Below the pieces are notes generated by a model. It did no database searches. It was not told where the DNA came from and was given only the letters and a program-made list of their open reading frames with translations. A stretch of DNA of 64,000 nt from contig JBDIVS010000012.1 in NCBI GenBank assembly GCA_039794245.1, forward strand, positions 22,539 through 86,538, written 5' to 3'. This stretch comes from DAITQM01 sp039794245 (GTDB taxonomy: Bacteria; Pseudomonadota; Gammaproteobacteria; Xanthomonadales; Wenzhouxiangellaceae). The position numbers and the translations under genes are program-made. This document shows, one piece after another, positions 40,028-58,475 of the stretch (its first letter is position 1; each line of letters starts with the position of its first letter).

Positions 40028-40831
40028 ATGACGGTGGCCGCGGTCCCGGACCCGGTTCAGGCGTTGCAGTCGCCGTGCATCGGAGTCTGCCGGCTCGACG
40101 CGGACCATTATTGTCTCGGCTGCCGGCGTCACAGTGACGAGATTGCCGCCTGGTCCGCGCTGCGCGAGGCTGATCGCCGCCGGATCGCCGGCGCACTGCC
40201 CGCTCGGTGGGCGGCGAGCCACGCCGCGCTGTCGGCTAGGCTTGCGCCGACGCTGCATTCGCTGGATCAACCGCTTTCGACGCTGCCGCTGCATGTCCCG
40301 CCGTTGCCGGCCGGCCACGGCCGCCGCCGGCCGGCCGCGGTGCTGGTGCCGGTGGTTCTGGCGCCCGAACCGGGTGTGTTGTTCACGGTGCGGCAGGCGG
40401 ATCTGGCGCACCATGCCGGGCAGGTCGCTTTTCCGGGCGGCGGCGCCGAAGCGAGTGACGCCGGGGCGGTCGTTACCGCGTTGCGTGAGGCCGAGGAGGA
40501 AATCGGCTTGCCGGCGGCGCAGGTGAGGCCGCTTGGCTATCTCGACCGGATCGAGACCCTTTCGGGATTCAGGTTGACACCGGTCGTCGGCCTGATCGCC
40601 GTGCTGCCGGAATTGCGCCTCGCCGCCTCCGAAGTCGCTGCGTCCTTTGTCCTGCCGCTGAAAACGCTGCTCGCCGGCGGGGCTTTTACGATGGGCGATC
40701 ACGCGAGCGGCGGCCGGCGCTATCGCCTGCCGGAATTGCAGTACCAAAACTGGCGTATCTGGGGGGCGAGCGCGGTGATCCTGGCCGCGCTCCGCAGCCG
40801 TCTTGCCGCCGCCGGCTTGTGCCCGGCGTGA
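40028..40831 (+). CDS. DUF1289-Nudix fusion, probable CoA pyrophosphatase
   Basis: This 267-residue protein joins two units. Residues 15-53 form a DUF1289 Cys-rich module (Cys17, 21, 29, 32) with the typical SPC-x3-C, C-x2-C pattern. From about residue 100 it is a Nudix hydrolase with LFTVRQADLAHHAGQVAFPGG and REAEEEIGL, the combination of Nudix box and upstream motif typical of CoA-cleaving YeaB/NudL enzymes. DUF1289 may bind metal; its role here is unknown. The gene follows the isomerase by four bases and precedes the oxygenase by 28. Confidence 0.85.
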   Translation: MTVAAVPDPVQALQSPCIGVCRLDADHYCLGCRRHSDEIAAWSALREADRRRIAGALPARWAASHAALSARLAPTLHSLDQPLSTLPLHVPPLPAGHGRRRPAAVLVPVVLAPEPGVLFTVRQADLAHHAGQVAFPGGGAEASDAGAVVTALREAEEEIGLPAAQVRPLGYLDRIETLSGFRLTPVVGLIAVLPELRLAASEVAASFVLPLKTLLAGGAFTMGDHASGGRRYRLPELQYQNWRIWGASAVILAALRSRLAAAGLCPA

Positions 40832-40859
40832 GTGTTGCCCCACGGCGGATCGTCTGGCG

Positions 40860-41648
40860 GTGAATGGAGCGCGCTTTTCCGGCCGCTGGCCGGTTCTCGA
40901 ACAGGGTCTGTTGAACCCGGGGCTCGATCTCGCCCCTTACGCCGGCCAGTTCCAGCGCCGCGGCGTCGTGCAGATTCCCGATATCCTGCGCCCCGAAATC
41001 GCCGAGTTGCTTTATTCCACACTGGAACGCGAGGTGCCCTGGTCGCTGGCTTATCGTGACGCCGGCGGCAATCGCCGGCTGCCGCCGGTCGAAGGGCAGG
41101 CCTGGGGCAGCGGCGATATGGCCCGGCCTGACCAGGCCCGGATTGACGAGGAAATCTACGCCATCGCCCGCGCCGGCCGCTTCCAGTTCCGCTATCGCAC
41201 CTATATGCTGGTGTCATCGTATCTCGACCCGGCGACCCGGCCGTTACCGCTGCACCGGCTGCTCGAGCTGTTCAACCGCGGCGACTGGCTGGCGGCGATG
41301 CGGCGGATCATCGGCGAAGCCGGCGTGGCACGCATCGACGGCCAGGCGACCTGCTACCGGGCCGGCGATTTTTTGACCTGCCACGACGACGCCGAGAGCG
41401 ACGACAGCATCCGCTACGCCGCCTACGTGCTCAGCCTGACGCGCGACTGGCGCGCCGACTGGGGCGGATCGTTGCAGATGCTGGACCCAGGCGGCCAGGT
41501 CACCGAAACCCTGCTGCCGCGCTTCAACTGCCTCAATCTGTTCCGCACCCCGCGGCTGCACTGCGTCTCGCCGGTGGCGCCGTTCGTCACCGTGCCGCGC
41601 TACGCGATCACCGGCTGGCTGATGCCGCTCGCCCAACCGAGGGACTGA
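40860..41648 (+). CDS. 2-oxoglutarate-Fe(II) oxygenase
   Basis: This 262-residue protein is of the prolyl-hydroxylase-like 2OG-Fe(II) class. The iron ligands are His175 and Asp177 in FLTCHDD and His234 in RLHCVSPV. The NLFRTPRLHCVSPV context resembles Ofd1/Tpa1-type protein hydroxylases more than small-molecule ones. I chose GTG 40860 because upstream residues look noncoding and would overlap the Nudix gene; a TTG at 40803 is the alternative. Substrate unknown. It ends the isomerase-Nudix-oxygenase run. Confidence 0.8.
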   Translation: MNGARFSGRWPVLEQGLLNPGLDLAPYAGQFQRRGVVQIPDILRPEIAELLYSTLEREVPWSLAYRDAGGNRRLPPVEGQAWGSGDMARPDQARIDEEIYAIARAGRFQFRYRTYMLVSSYLDPATRPLPLHRLLELFNRGDWLAAMRRIIGEAGVARIDGQATCYRAGDFLTCHDDAESDDSIRYAAYVLSLTRDWRADWGGSLQMLDPGGQVTETLLPRFNCLNLFRTPRLHCVSPVAPFVTVPRYAITGWLMPLAQPRD

Positions 41649-41690
41649 CCCGGCGGAGCCCGAAGCGGCGCCTCGGGCCCGGTCCGGTTC

Positions 41691-41720
41691 TTGACTTACC
41701 CCCCAGTATTAAGAGATAAT
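41691..41720 (+). promoter_or_regulatory. Sigma-70 promoter of the Tyr-Gly-Thr-tuf operon
   Basis: TTGACT, 18 bases and GATAAT lie 16 bases before tRNA-Tyr, with a GC-rich stretch after the -10 as expected for growth-rate-controlled tRNA operons. Confidence 0.6.
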
Positions 41721-41736
41721 GGCAAGCTTCCTGCGC

Positions 41737-41821
41737 GGAGGGGTACCCAAGCGGTCAACGGGGGCAGACTGTAAATCTGCTGGTTCTACCTTCGGAGGTT
41801 CGAATCCTCCCCCCTCCACCA
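41737..41821 (+). tRNA. tRNA-Tyr(GTA)
   Basis: An 85-base class II tRNA with a long variable arm, acceptor GGAGGGG, anticodon loop CTGTAAA and an encoded CCA. First gene of the tuf operon. Confidence 0.96.
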
Positions 41822-41950
41822 ACTGGAGACTGGAAACTAGAGACTGGAAACTGGATCGGCTTGTGTCGCGCGGAGCGCGACATTATTATGCGCTGCTGCG
41901 CAGCACGCAAACCCTTCTAGTTTCGAGTCTCTAGTTTCTAGTCTCCAGAC
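41822..41950 (+). repeat. CTAG-heptamer palindromic element, copy 3
   Basis: This fills the Tyr-Gly tRNA spacer completely. The central core shares TTGTGTCGCGCGGAGCGCG and the GC hairpin order of copy 1. The left arm is diverged to CTGGAGA-type units, while the right arm keeps CTAGTTTC and CTAGTCTC units. It is 39 kb from copies 1 and 2 and again lies between tRNAs. Confidence 0.85.
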
Positions 41951-42024
<74 letters not shown>

Positions 42025-42052
42025 GCTCGCTGGCGCTGATCGGAGTCCGGGT

Positions 42053-42127
<75 letters not shown>

Positions 42128-42167
42128 TCTTACACCGTTTTTTCGAATTTATCGTGGAGTCGATTCG

Positions 42168-43358
<1,191 letters not shown>

Positions 43359-43374
43359 GGCGAGGGCGGACTGA

Positions 43375-43450
<76 letters not shown>

Positions 43451-43482
43451 TCCCCCCGCGACAACGGAAATTGTGAGTTCAG

Positions 43483-43854
43483 ATGAACGCTGAAGCGCCA
43501 AATTCGATCGTCAATCTGCTGCTGCTGGTGTTGGCGGTGCTCGTCCTCAGTGCGGCGGTCGCCGGTTACAACCTGCTGCCGGACGGCACCCCGGATTATG
43601 TCGGGATGCTGCTTTTGCTCGGCGGCTTGCTCGGCGCCGCGCTGATCGGCTACTGGACGGTGCAGGGGCGGGCTTTTTTCGATTTCATGCGCGGCGCCAA
43701 TCTCGAGCGCCGCAAGGTGGTCTGGCCGACACGCAATGAAACGGTACAGACCACGTTGATCATCGGCGCGGTCACCGCCGTGACGGCGATCGTGCTGTTC
43801 GTGCTCGATACCGTTTTCAGTTGGGGTGTCAAGCTGCTGCTCGGCGGGGCCTGA
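43483..43854 (+). CDS. secE: Preprotein translocase subunit SecE
   Basis: This 123-residue subunit of the SecYEG channel has three hydrophobic helices (near 9-28, 41-60 and 93-115), the long gammaproteobacterial form. The conserved [16 protein letters not shown] motif precedes the last helix, the essential part. It is followed by nusG with the ATG one base after the stop. Confidence 0.95.
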   Translation: MNAEAPNSIVNLLLLVLAVLVLSAAVAGYNLLPDGTPDYVGMLLLLGGLLGAALIGYWTVQGRAFFDFMRGANLERRKVVWPTRNETVQTTLIIGAVTAVTAIVLFVLDTVFSWGVKLLLGGA

Positions 43855-43855
43855 G

Positions 43856-44389
43856 ATGGCCAAGCAATGGTACGTCGTCCAGGCCTATTCCGGTTACGAG
43901 GGGCAGGTGCGCCGCTCCCTTATCGAGCACATCGAGCGCGCCGGGATGCAGGACCACTTCGGGCAGATCCTGGTCCCCACCGAGGAAGTGGTGGAAATGC
44001 GCCACGGCCAGAAGCGCAAGACCGAGCGCAAGTTTTTCCCCGGCTACGTGCTGGTCGAGATGGATATGGACGAGGCGACCTGGCACCTGGTCAAAAGCGT
44101 GCCGAAGGTGCTGGGCTTCATCGGCGGCACTTCCGACCGGCCGGCGCCGATTTCGCAGCGTGAAGCCGAGACGATTTTGCAGCGCGTCCAGGAGAGCGCC
44201 GACAAGCCCAAGCCGAAGGTGCTGTTCGAGGTCGGGCAGATGGTGCGGGTGACCGACGGGCCGTTCAACGATTTCAACGGCGTGGTCGAGGAAGTCAATT
44301 ACGACAAGAACCGCCTGCGCGTGGCGGTGCTGATCTTCGGCCGCTCGACCCCGGTGGAACTCGAATTCCACCAAGTGGCAAAGGCTTGA
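43856..44389 (+). CDS. nusG: Transcription elongation/antitermination protein NusG
   Basis: This 177-residue protein has an N-terminal NGN domain ([14 protein letters not shown] to about residue 115, with [10 protein letters not shown]) and a C-terminal KOW domain with [18 protein letters not shown]. NusG binds RNA polymerase and couples it to Rho or S10. The ATG at 43856 follows the secE stop directly. A terminator hairpin begins immediately after its stop. Confidence 0.96.
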   Translation: MAKQWYVVQAYSGYEGQVRRSLIEHIERAGMQDHFGQILVPTEEVVEMRHGQKRKTERKFFPGYVLVEMDMDEATWHLVKSVPKVLGFIGGTSDRPAPISQREAETILQRVQESADKPKPKVLFEVGQMVRVTDGPFNDFNGVVEEVNYDKNRLRVAVLIFGRSTPVELEFHQVAKA

Positions 44390-44417
44390 GCGCCGCTGGC
44401 GGCGCATGGTTTTTTTT
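44390..44417 (+). terminator. Intrinsic terminator between nusG and rplK
   Basis: GCGCCG and CGGCGC flank CTGG, and eight T residues follow after four bases. The stem begins on the base after the nusG stop codon. It should end part of the secE-nusG transcripts before rplK. Confidence 0.7.
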
Positions 44418-44511
44418 CGATGCCCCGCACAGGTGGGGTGTGGTCCATGACCGGGGAGCCGGGCGGTCCATCAGGACACGCAGGCGATTGAACCCGAAGG
44501 AGTAGAGAGAG

Positions 44512-44946
44512 ATGGCAAAGAAAATCGAGGCTTACATCAAGCTTCAGATCCCCGCCGGGCAGGCCAATCCCAGCCCGCCGGTCGGTCCGGCGCTCGGCCA
44601 GCGCGGCGTCAACATCATGGAATTTTGCAAGGCGTTCAATGCCGCGACGCAGGCGCTGGAGCAGGGCATGCCGATTCCGGTGGTGATCACCGTTTACAGT
44701 GACCGCAGTTTCACGTTCATCACCAAGACGCCGCCGGCTTCGGTGCTGTTGAAGAAAGCCGCCGGCCTGCAAAAAGGCAGCGGCAAGCCGAACACCGAGA
44801 AAGTCGGGACCGTCAACCGCGAGCAGCTCGAGCAGATCGCCAAGACCAAGTCCCCTGACCTGACGGCGGCCGATCTCGACGCCGCGGTGCGGACGATCGC
44901 CGGCAGCGCGCGCAGCATGGGTCTTAACGTCGAGGGGGTGCACTGA
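44512..44946 (+). CDS. rplK: 50S ribosomal protein L11
   Basis: This 144-residue protein has the L11 features of the [25 protein letters not shown] type in the N domain and the RNA-binding C domain. It forms the GTPase-associated region with L10-L12. AGGAG lies just upstream of the ATG. The stop and the rplA start overlap by one base (TGATG). A terminator lies about 100 bases upstream, so it may have its own promoter, though none is clear. Confidence 0.96.
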   Translation: MAKKIEAYIKLQIPAGQANPSPPVGPALGQRGVNIMEFCKAFNAATQALEQGMPIPVVITVYSDRSFTFITKTPPASVLLKKAAGLQKGSGKPNTEKVGTVNREQLEQIAKTKSPDLTAADLDAAVRTIAGSARSMGLNVEGVH

Positions 44947-45641
44947 TGGCCAGGCACGGTAAACGTTTGCGCGCGGTCAAGGAAAACATCGACCGCAACC
45001 GCCTGTATCCGGTCGATGAAGCGCTCGACCTGTTGAAGCAGGCGAGCTGCGTGAAATTCGTCGAATCGGTGGACGTTGCCGTCCGCCTCGGCGTTGATTC
45101 GCGCAAATCCGACCAGGTGGTGCGCGGCGCGACCGTTCTGCCCCACGGCACCGGCAAGTCGGTGCGGGTGGCGGTTTTCGCCCAGGGCGAGGCGGCCGAC
45201 AAGGCGCGTGAAGCCGGTGCCGATATCGTCGGCTTCGAGGATCTGGCCGACAGCATCAAAGGCGGCATGCTGGATTTTGACGTGGTCATCGCCTCGCCGG
45301 ATGCGATGCGTGTGGTCGGCAAGCTCGGCCAGGTGCTCGGCCCGAAGGGCCTGATGCCCAACCCCAAGGTCGGCACCGTCACCCAGGACGTTGCCGGCGC
45401 GGTGCGCAATGCCAAGGCCGGCCAGGTGCAGTTCCGCACCGACAAGGCCGGCATCGTGCATACGACGATCGGTAAGGTGTCGTTCGATACCGCGGCGCTG
45501 AAGGACAATCTCAAGGCCCTGGTCGGCGATCTGATCAAGGCCCGGCCGGCGACGGCAAAAGGCGTTTTTCTTCAGAAAATCGCACTGTCGACGACGATGG
45601 GCCCGGGACTGGCGATCGACCAGGCATCACTGGAACTCTGA
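44946..45641 (+). CDS. rplA: 50S ribosomal protein L1
   Basis: This 231-residue protein contains the L1 signature [20 protein letters not shown] and normal two-domain layout. L1 binds 23S rRNA at the L1 stalk and, in E. coli, represses translation of the rplKA message. It starts one base before the end of rplK. It is followed by a 298-base gap that holds the L10 leader. Confidence 0.96.
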   Translation: MARHGKRLRAVKENIDRNRLYPVDEALDLLKQASCVKFVESVDVAVRLGVDSRKSDQVVRGATVLPHGTGKSVRVAVFAQGEAADKAREAGADIVGFEDLADSIKGGMLDFDVVIASPDAMRVVGKLGQVLGPKGLMPNPKVGTVTQDVAGAVRNAKAGQVQFRTDKAGIVHTTIGKVSFDTAALKDNLKALVGDLIKARPATAKGVFLQKIALSTTMGPGLAIDQASLEL

Positions 45642-45939
45642 ACCTGGATGATTCAGGGTTTTTGCGAATGAACCTCCGATTTGTGCGGAGGTTCGATGGA
45701 ACGGGCAGTCGCCGGTCCGACCGGCGCACCGTCCAAGACCGCAGGCGCTTGGCGCTTAATCGCGGTACGCCCGCCGGGCAGTGCGTGCACTGCCGGGCAG
45801 CGTCCCGGCCTGCGCAGATGGTGGTCCCAGTCCCGCGACCTGTGGCGCGCGTGCGCCCCACAGGTCGCGGGGTCGGGTTGCCACCGCACGCTGGTAAAGC
45901 GCGATTACCGGGCTTTGCCATCAAGTGGAGGTAGCAGTT
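45642..45939 (+). promoter_or_regulatory. Structured leader of rplJ (L10 leader type)
   Basis: Several perfect stems follow in order: GAACCTCCG/CGGAGGTTC (45670-45694), GGCAGTG/CACTGCC (45777-45794), and a 14-bp stem CCCGCGACCTGTGG/CCACAGGTCGCGGG (45832-45871). A small hairpin with TTTTT directly after rplA may act as a partial terminator. In bacteria this position holds the L10 leader, where the L10-L12 complex represses its own synthesis. Stems are seen; L10 binding is inferred from position. Confidence 0.65.
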
Positions 45940-46467
45940 ATGGCACTCAATCTGGAGCAGAAGAAAGCGGTGGTCGAATCGCTGGCCGATGTCGCCCGCC
46001 ACGCTCATTCTGCACTGGCCGCCGAATACCGGGGCTTGACCGTGAGCCAGTTGACCGAGCTGAGACGCCAGGCGCGTTCCGGCAAGGTGGCACTCAAGGT
46101 CGCCAAGAACACCTTGGTGCGCCGGGCTTTGGCGGGGACCGATTTCGAATGTATGAACGAGAGCCTGACCGGTCCTCTGGTCTATGCCTTTTCGCTGGAA
46201 GATCCGGGCGCCGCAGCCCGGCTGGTCAAGGACTTCGCCAAGGTCAGCGACAAGCTGGTGGTCAGATTGATCGCCCTTGGCGGACGGACTTACCAGGCTT
46301 CCGAGCTTGCCCGTCTGGCCAGCCTGCCGAACCGCGAGCAGGCGTTGTCGATGCTGCTCGGCGTGATGAAAGCGCCGGTGGAAAAACTGGTCCGCACCCT
46401 CGCCGAGCCGCACGCCAAACTGGCGCGCACGCTGGCCGCGGTCCGCGACCAGAAGCAGGCGGCATAG
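45940..46467 (+). CDS. rplJ: 50S ribosomal protein L10
   Basis: This 175-residue protein starts MALNLEQKKAVV and has the VAKNTLVRRAL and GPLVYAF segments of L10. It anchors L7/L12 dimers to the ribosome stalk. GGAGGT lies 7 bases before the ATG, so an upstream GTG/ATG extension is rejected. A long structured leader precedes it. rplL follows after 82 bases. Confidence 0.95.
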   Translation: MALNLEQKKAVVESLADVARHAHSALAAEYRGLTVSQLTELRRQARSGKVALKVAKNTLVRRALAGTDFECMNESLTGPLVYAFSLEDPGAAARLVKDFAKVSDKLVVRLIALGGRTYQASELARLASLPNREQALSMLLGVMKAPVEKLVRTLAEPHAKLARTLAAVRDQKQAA

Positions 46468-46549
46468 GCCCGGACGAGATAGACCAGGGTTGCCGGAAAG
46501 CTGAGCATACCGATTCTTTATACCGATTATCCGTATCAGGAGAACACTC

Positions 46550-46933
46550 ATGGCAGTTGCCAAAGAAGACATTCTGGAAACCATCGCCAATATGTCGGTG
46601 ATGGAAGTCGTCGATCTGATCAAGGCGATGGAGGACAAATTCGGCGTTTCGGCCGCCGCCCCGGTGGCGATCGCCGCGGCACCGGCGGCCGGCGACGGCG
46701 CTGCGGCCGCGGCCGAGGAGCAGACCGAGTTCAACGTCATGCTGACCAGCTTCGGCGAAAACAAGGTCAACGTGATCAAGGCGGTCAGGGCCATCACCGG
46801 CCTCGGCCTGAAAGAGGCCAAGGATCTGGTGGAAGCGGTACCGTCGGCGGTCAAGGAAGGGGTTTCCAAAGCGGAAGCCGCGGATCTCAAGAAACAGCTC
46901 GAGGATGCCGGGGCGAGCGTCGAGGTCAAGTAA
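46550..46933 (+). CDS. rplL: 50S ribosomal protein L7/L12
   Basis: This 127-residue acidic protein has the N-terminal dimerisation part ([20 protein letters not shown]), an Ala-rich hinge and a C-terminal domain ending [10 protein letters not shown]. It recruits translation factors to the ribosome. It is followed by a hairpin and an attenuator before rpoB, so less rpoBC than rplJL message is expected. Confidence 0.96.
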   Translation: MAVAKEDILETIANMSVMEVVDLIKAMEDKFGVSAAAPVAIAAAPAAGDGAAAAAEEQTEFNVMLTSFGENKVNVIKAVRAITGLGLKEAKDLVEAVPSAVKEGVSKAEAADLKKQLEDAGASVEVK

Positions 46934-46964
46934 TCAACACTCGTCCTCGGAGTTTCAGCATAGT

Positions 46965-46988
46965 GGCTGGGGGCGAAGGCCCCCGGCC
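46965..46988 (+). promoter_or_regulatory. Hairpin in the rplL-rpoB gap, possible RNase III site
   Basis: GGCTGGGGGC and GCCCCCGGCC pair over 10 bp (one G-U) with a GAAG tetraloop. E. coli has an RNase III cleavage stem in the same gap; processing here is inferred. Confidence 0.5.
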
Positions 46989-47042
46989 TGCCGCTGTTTG
47001 CCGCATATCAGCCGCCGGTGGTCCGGCGCGATCGGCGGCACG

Positions 47043-47079
47043 CTCTGATTCAGTCCGGCAAATTTAATCAGAGTTTTTC
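47043..47079 (+). terminator. Attenuator upstream of rpoB
   Basis: CTCTGATT and AATCAGAG form a perfect 8-bp stem with a 15-base loop, followed directly by TTTTTCTT, ending 23 bases before the rpoB start. It should lower rpoBC transcription relative to the ribosomal genes. Confidence 0.65.
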
Positions 47080-47101
47080 TTACTGTCAAGACGGGCGCAA
47101 C

Positions 47102-51187
<4,086 letters not shown>

Positions 51188-51204
51188 TCCTGGAGGATAA
51201 CGCG

Positions 51205-55443
<4,239 letters not shown>

Positions 55444-55487
55444 GCGGTGTTGGCCTTTGCGCTGTTCACGGCTCACCGCCTGGTAAC

Positions 55488-55519
55488 GCCGGTGGACTCC
55501 CGAGGTTTGGGATTTCCGG
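55488..55519 (+). repeat. Dispersed 32-bp repeat, intergenic copy
   Basis: 28 of 32 bases match 24912-24943 (GCCGGTGGACTC at the left, GATTTCCGG at the right). This copy is noncoding, just after rpoC. Confidence 0.65.
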
Positions 55520-55669
55520 TGCATCGTTGCTGCCCCGCCCGCGGCCGGGTGGGGCAAATGATTGAAATATAAAGAAATATAACCACCACTGAAGCCGCCT
55601 GTGCGCCGGATTGCAGCCGCCGGGCAATGCTTTCGACCGCTCTCTCCTCCCGTTTTTTAACAGGGGGTG

Positions 55670-55698
55670 TTGACATCAAATTGTCATGCTGCTAGTAT
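55670..55698 (+). promoter_or_regulatory. Strong sigma-70 promoter in the rpoC-subtilase gap
   Basis: TTGACA (perfect), 17 bases and TAGTAT. The start would be near 55705, about 560 bases before the subtilase, so it makes either a long leader or a small RNA. Confidence 0.65.
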
Positions 55699-56264
55699 CG
55701 AAATGTTGCCCCCGTTCCGCGCACCGGCGGGCGGGCGGCTGTTTGTTTCCGGTTGCGATAGGGGGAGGCATGACAGGACCGTTATGCTTGATGCGATGAC
55801 TTCTGCGCCGCAAATCGGTGCCGCTCGCCGTCCGCCGGCGATTGCGGCGCTGCCGGGCAGGCGGTCACGATGCCGGCTGCCGCAGGGGAATATGCGGGCG
55901 GTGGCCTCCTACCTCCTTTATCGTTCACCGTCACTCTCTTGTCCCGCCGGCCCGGCGATGCCGGGGTTGCGGGGTTTCGGTCCCTGGTTGTCACGGCCGA
56001 AGCATCGTTCTTCCATCGACGGATTCGACTAACCGATTGCCGCGATTGCGTTCACTCTGCGTAATCCGCCGGGGATCTGCGGCGCCACCGTAGCTGGTGG
56101 TGCGGTCGTTTCGTCTTAAGGGTCTTGCCGTTGCGCCAGTGACGGCAAAGGTCCATGTCTTGGCCGCCGGTTTGCGGCCCGCATGGATTGAAAGGGGGGG
56201 AGGCCTACCAGCTTCCCATGATGGAATGGACCAGGCATTGCGCCTGGAATTTCAGGAGAGTTGA

Positions 56265-58355
56265 ATGAAACGTCTATTTTTACTTTGTTTTTTGTCGATC
56301 GCCGTTGTGGCTGGTGCGCAAGCACAGTTCAACGCAGCGGCCGGACCGGCCGCCGGGCGTGACACACCGGCGCCGGAGGCCAAACCGCAGGATCTGATCC
56401 GTGGTCTCGACAATCCTCGCCGCATCCCGGGACAGTACATTGTGGTTTTTAAGTGGGGTGAACAGCGCGCCGCGAACCGGGCCATGTCACTCGCCGCTGA
56501 ACACGGCGCCAAGCTGACCCAGGTTTACGAGCATGCCTTGCAAGGGTTCGTTATCCAGGCCAGCGAGAAAGAGGCGATGGCGATCGCCAAAAGCCCCGAC
56601 GTCGATTTCGTCGAAGCCGACCAGATGATGTCGATCAAGGCCACCCAGTCGCCCGCGACCTGGGGCCTCGACCGTATCGATCAGGTCAGTCTGCCGTTGA
56701 ACAACAGCTACACGTTCAATTTCGACGGCACCGGGGTGCACGCCTACATCATAGATACCGGCATCCGCGTCACGCACAACGATTTCGGCGGCCGTGCCTC
56801 CGGCGCGTTCACCGCGATCAATGACGGCAACGGCTCGAACGACTGCAACGGCCACGGCACGCACGTCGCCGGTACGGTTGGCAGCGCCACCTACGGTGTC
56901 GCCAAGAACGTCACGCTGCACGCCGTGCGTGTACTCGATTGCAACGGCTCGGGCAGCAACTCGGGCGTCATCGCCGGCGTCGATTTTGTCACCGCCAACC
57001 ACATTTCGCCGGCGGTGGCCAATATGAGCCTCGGCGGTGGTGTTTCCACGGCGCTCGACAACGCGGTCAACAACTCGGTCGCGTCCGGCGTGTTCTACGC
57101 CGTCGCGGCGGGCAACGAGAACACCAATGCCTGCAATTCGTCGCCGTCCCGCGCCGCCAACGTTTACACCGTCGCTTCCTCGACCAATACCGACGCCCGC
57201 TCGTCGTTTTCCAATTTCGGCACCTGTGTCGAAATTTTTGCCCCCGGTTCCAGCATCACCTCGACCTGGAGCACCAGCAACACGGCGACCAATACGATCA
57301 GCGGCACGTCGATGGCGACACCGCACGTTGCCGGCGCCGCAGCGCTGCTGCTTGACGAAAATCCGGGTTGGACGCCGACGCAAGTGGCCAATGCGCTGAC
57401 CAACAATGCCTCGACCGGCAAATTGTCGGGCATCGGCACCGGCTCGCCCAATCGCCTGCTGTTCTCTCTGACCAGCGGTGGCGGCGGCGGTGGTGGCGGT
57501 GGCGGCGGTGGCGGCGCCACGCCTCTGACCAGCGGCGTTCCGGTCAGCAATCTGTCCGGGGCACAGAACGCCCAGTCGTTCTTCACGATCCAAGTGCCGG
57601 CTGGCGCCAGCAACCTGAGCGTCCAGATGTCCGGCGGCACGGGTGATGCCGACCTCTATGTGCGTTTCGGCAGCGCGCCGACCCTGAGCACCTACGATTG
57701 CCGCCCGTTCCTGAACGGCAATAACGAAAACTGCTCGTTTACCAATCCGTCGGCCGGCACATGGCACATCATGATCAACGGCTTTACCGCTTATTCCGGC
57801 GTCAGTCTGGTGGCGACGGTCACCGGTGGTGGCGGCGGCGGTGGCCCGTCGATCGTCTATTCGGAGAACTTCGACACCGGTTCGGCGCCGGGCTGGAACA
57901 AGTCCAGCGGCTCGACCGACCTGTGGCGTGTGGCTTCGGATTGCGTCAATGCGCCGTCGGGCAACTTCACGATCTCGTTCAGCCGCGCCAGCCCGAACTG
58001 CGATTACGACGGCGGCACGCGCACCGGTTGGGCCCGCTCGCCGCGCATCAACCTGAGCGGCTTCAGTTCGGCGACGCTGATGTTGTCCCACCTCTGGCAG
58101 ACCGAAACGTTCAGCGGCGGGGCCTTCGATATCATGCGGATCGAAGTCAGCACCAACGACGGTTCGACCTGGACGACGATCAAGCAGATCGACTCGCGCA
58201 ACGCCAATTCGTCCGGCTTCGTCGTCGAGAGTCTGAACATCACCAGCTTCATCAGCGCCAATTTCCGCCTCCGCCTGTTCTTCGACACAGTGGACGGCAC
58301 CTCCAATGATTTCCTCGGCTGGTATGTCGATGATATCGAGGTGTTGGCGCAATAA
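56265..58355 (+). CDS. Secreted S8 subtilisin-family protease, multidomain
   Basis: This 696-residue protein has a signal peptide (1-20), an I9 inhibitor prodomain (about 57-122) and a peptidase S8 domain with catalytic Asp164 (IIDTGI), His197 (GHGTHVAG) and Ser349 ([11 protein letters not shown]), plus oxyanion Asn284. A run of 13 Gly follows residue 404, then a PPC domain (about 420-520), a second Gly linker and a C-terminal jelly-roll-like domain with acidic residues. It is of the proteinase K/aqualysin group and probably acts outside the cell. It is followed by a clear terminator. Confidence 0.93.
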   Translation: MKRLFLLCFLSIAVVAGAQAQFNAAAGPAAGRDTPAPEAKPQDLIRGLDNPRRIPGQYIVVFKWGEQRAANRAMSLAAEHGAKLTQVYEHALQGFVIQASEKEAMAIAKSPDVDFVEADQMMSIKATQSPATWGLDRIDQVSLPLNNSYTFNFDGTGVHAYIIDTGIRVTHNDFGGRASGAFTAINDGNGSNDCNGHGTHVAGTVGSATYGVAKNVTLHAVRVLDCNGSGSNSGVIAGVDFVTANHISPAVANMSLGGGVSTALDNAVNNSVASGVFYAVAAGNENTNACNSSPSRAANVYTVASSTNTDARSSFSNFGTCVEIFAPGSSITSTWSTSNTATNTISGTSMATPHVAGAAALLLDENPGWTPTQVANALTNNASTGKLSGIGTGSPNRLLFSLTSGGGGGGGGGGGGGATPLTSGVPVSNLSGAQNAQSFFTIQVPAGASNLSVQMSGGTGDADLYVRFGSAPTLSTYDCRPFLNGNNENCSFTNPSAGTWHIMINGFTAYSGVSLVATVTGGGGGGGPSIVYSENFDTGSAPGWNKSSGSTDLWRVASDCVNAPSGNFTISFSRASPNCDYDGGTRTGWARSPRINLSGFSSATLMLSHLWQTETFSGGAFDIMRIEVSTNDGSTWTTIKQIDSRNANSSGFVVESLNITSFISANFRLRLFFDTVDGTSNDFLGWYVDDIEVLAQ

Positions 58356-58403
58356 GTCCAATCAGCGTTTCACGTTTTCGCCGGCTCCGGCTGGTGTTTT
58401 CAA

Positions 58404-58432
58404 GGCCCCGCGCTCCGGCGCGGGGCCTTTTT
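58404..58432 (+). terminator. Intrinsic terminator after the subtilase
   Basis: GGCCCCGCGC and GCGCGGGGCC flank TCCG and are followed by TTTTT. This is the clearest Rho-independent terminator in the window. Confidence 0.92.
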
Positions 58433-58475
58433 GTTATGCTCGCGGGTCATGAATCATCCGGGATGCTGTTGTTCC

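Larger units (their letters stand above)
55444..56264 (+). other. 821-bp rpoC-subtilase gap with promoter and hairpins, no gene
   Basis: No frame looks protein-like on either strand. A 32-bp dispersed repeat lies at 55488-55519 and a good promoter at 55670-55698. Three hairpins follow near the right end: GCGCCACC/GGTGGTGC (around 56080-56102), TTGCCGT/ACGGCAA (around 56127-56150), and GGCCGC/GCGGCC (around 56160-56180). These would lie in a leader of over 500 bases before the subtilase. I do not recognise a known riboswitch. Confidence 0.5.

Noticed and set aside
55667..56032. A 121-codon frame in the rpoC-subtilase gap
   Set aside because: It begins inside the promoter, is Arg/Pro/Ala-rich without pattern, and has no ribosome site.
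56080..56185. Cyclic-di-GMP (GEMM) riboswitch before the subtilase
   Set aside because: Hairpins are present and a GGCAAAG sequence is suggestive, but the conserved core order of GEMM is not found.
57477..57520. Run of GGC/GGT as a phase-variation repeat
   Set aside because: It is an in-frame polyglycine linker with mixed glycine codons, so slippage by whole codons would only change linker length.
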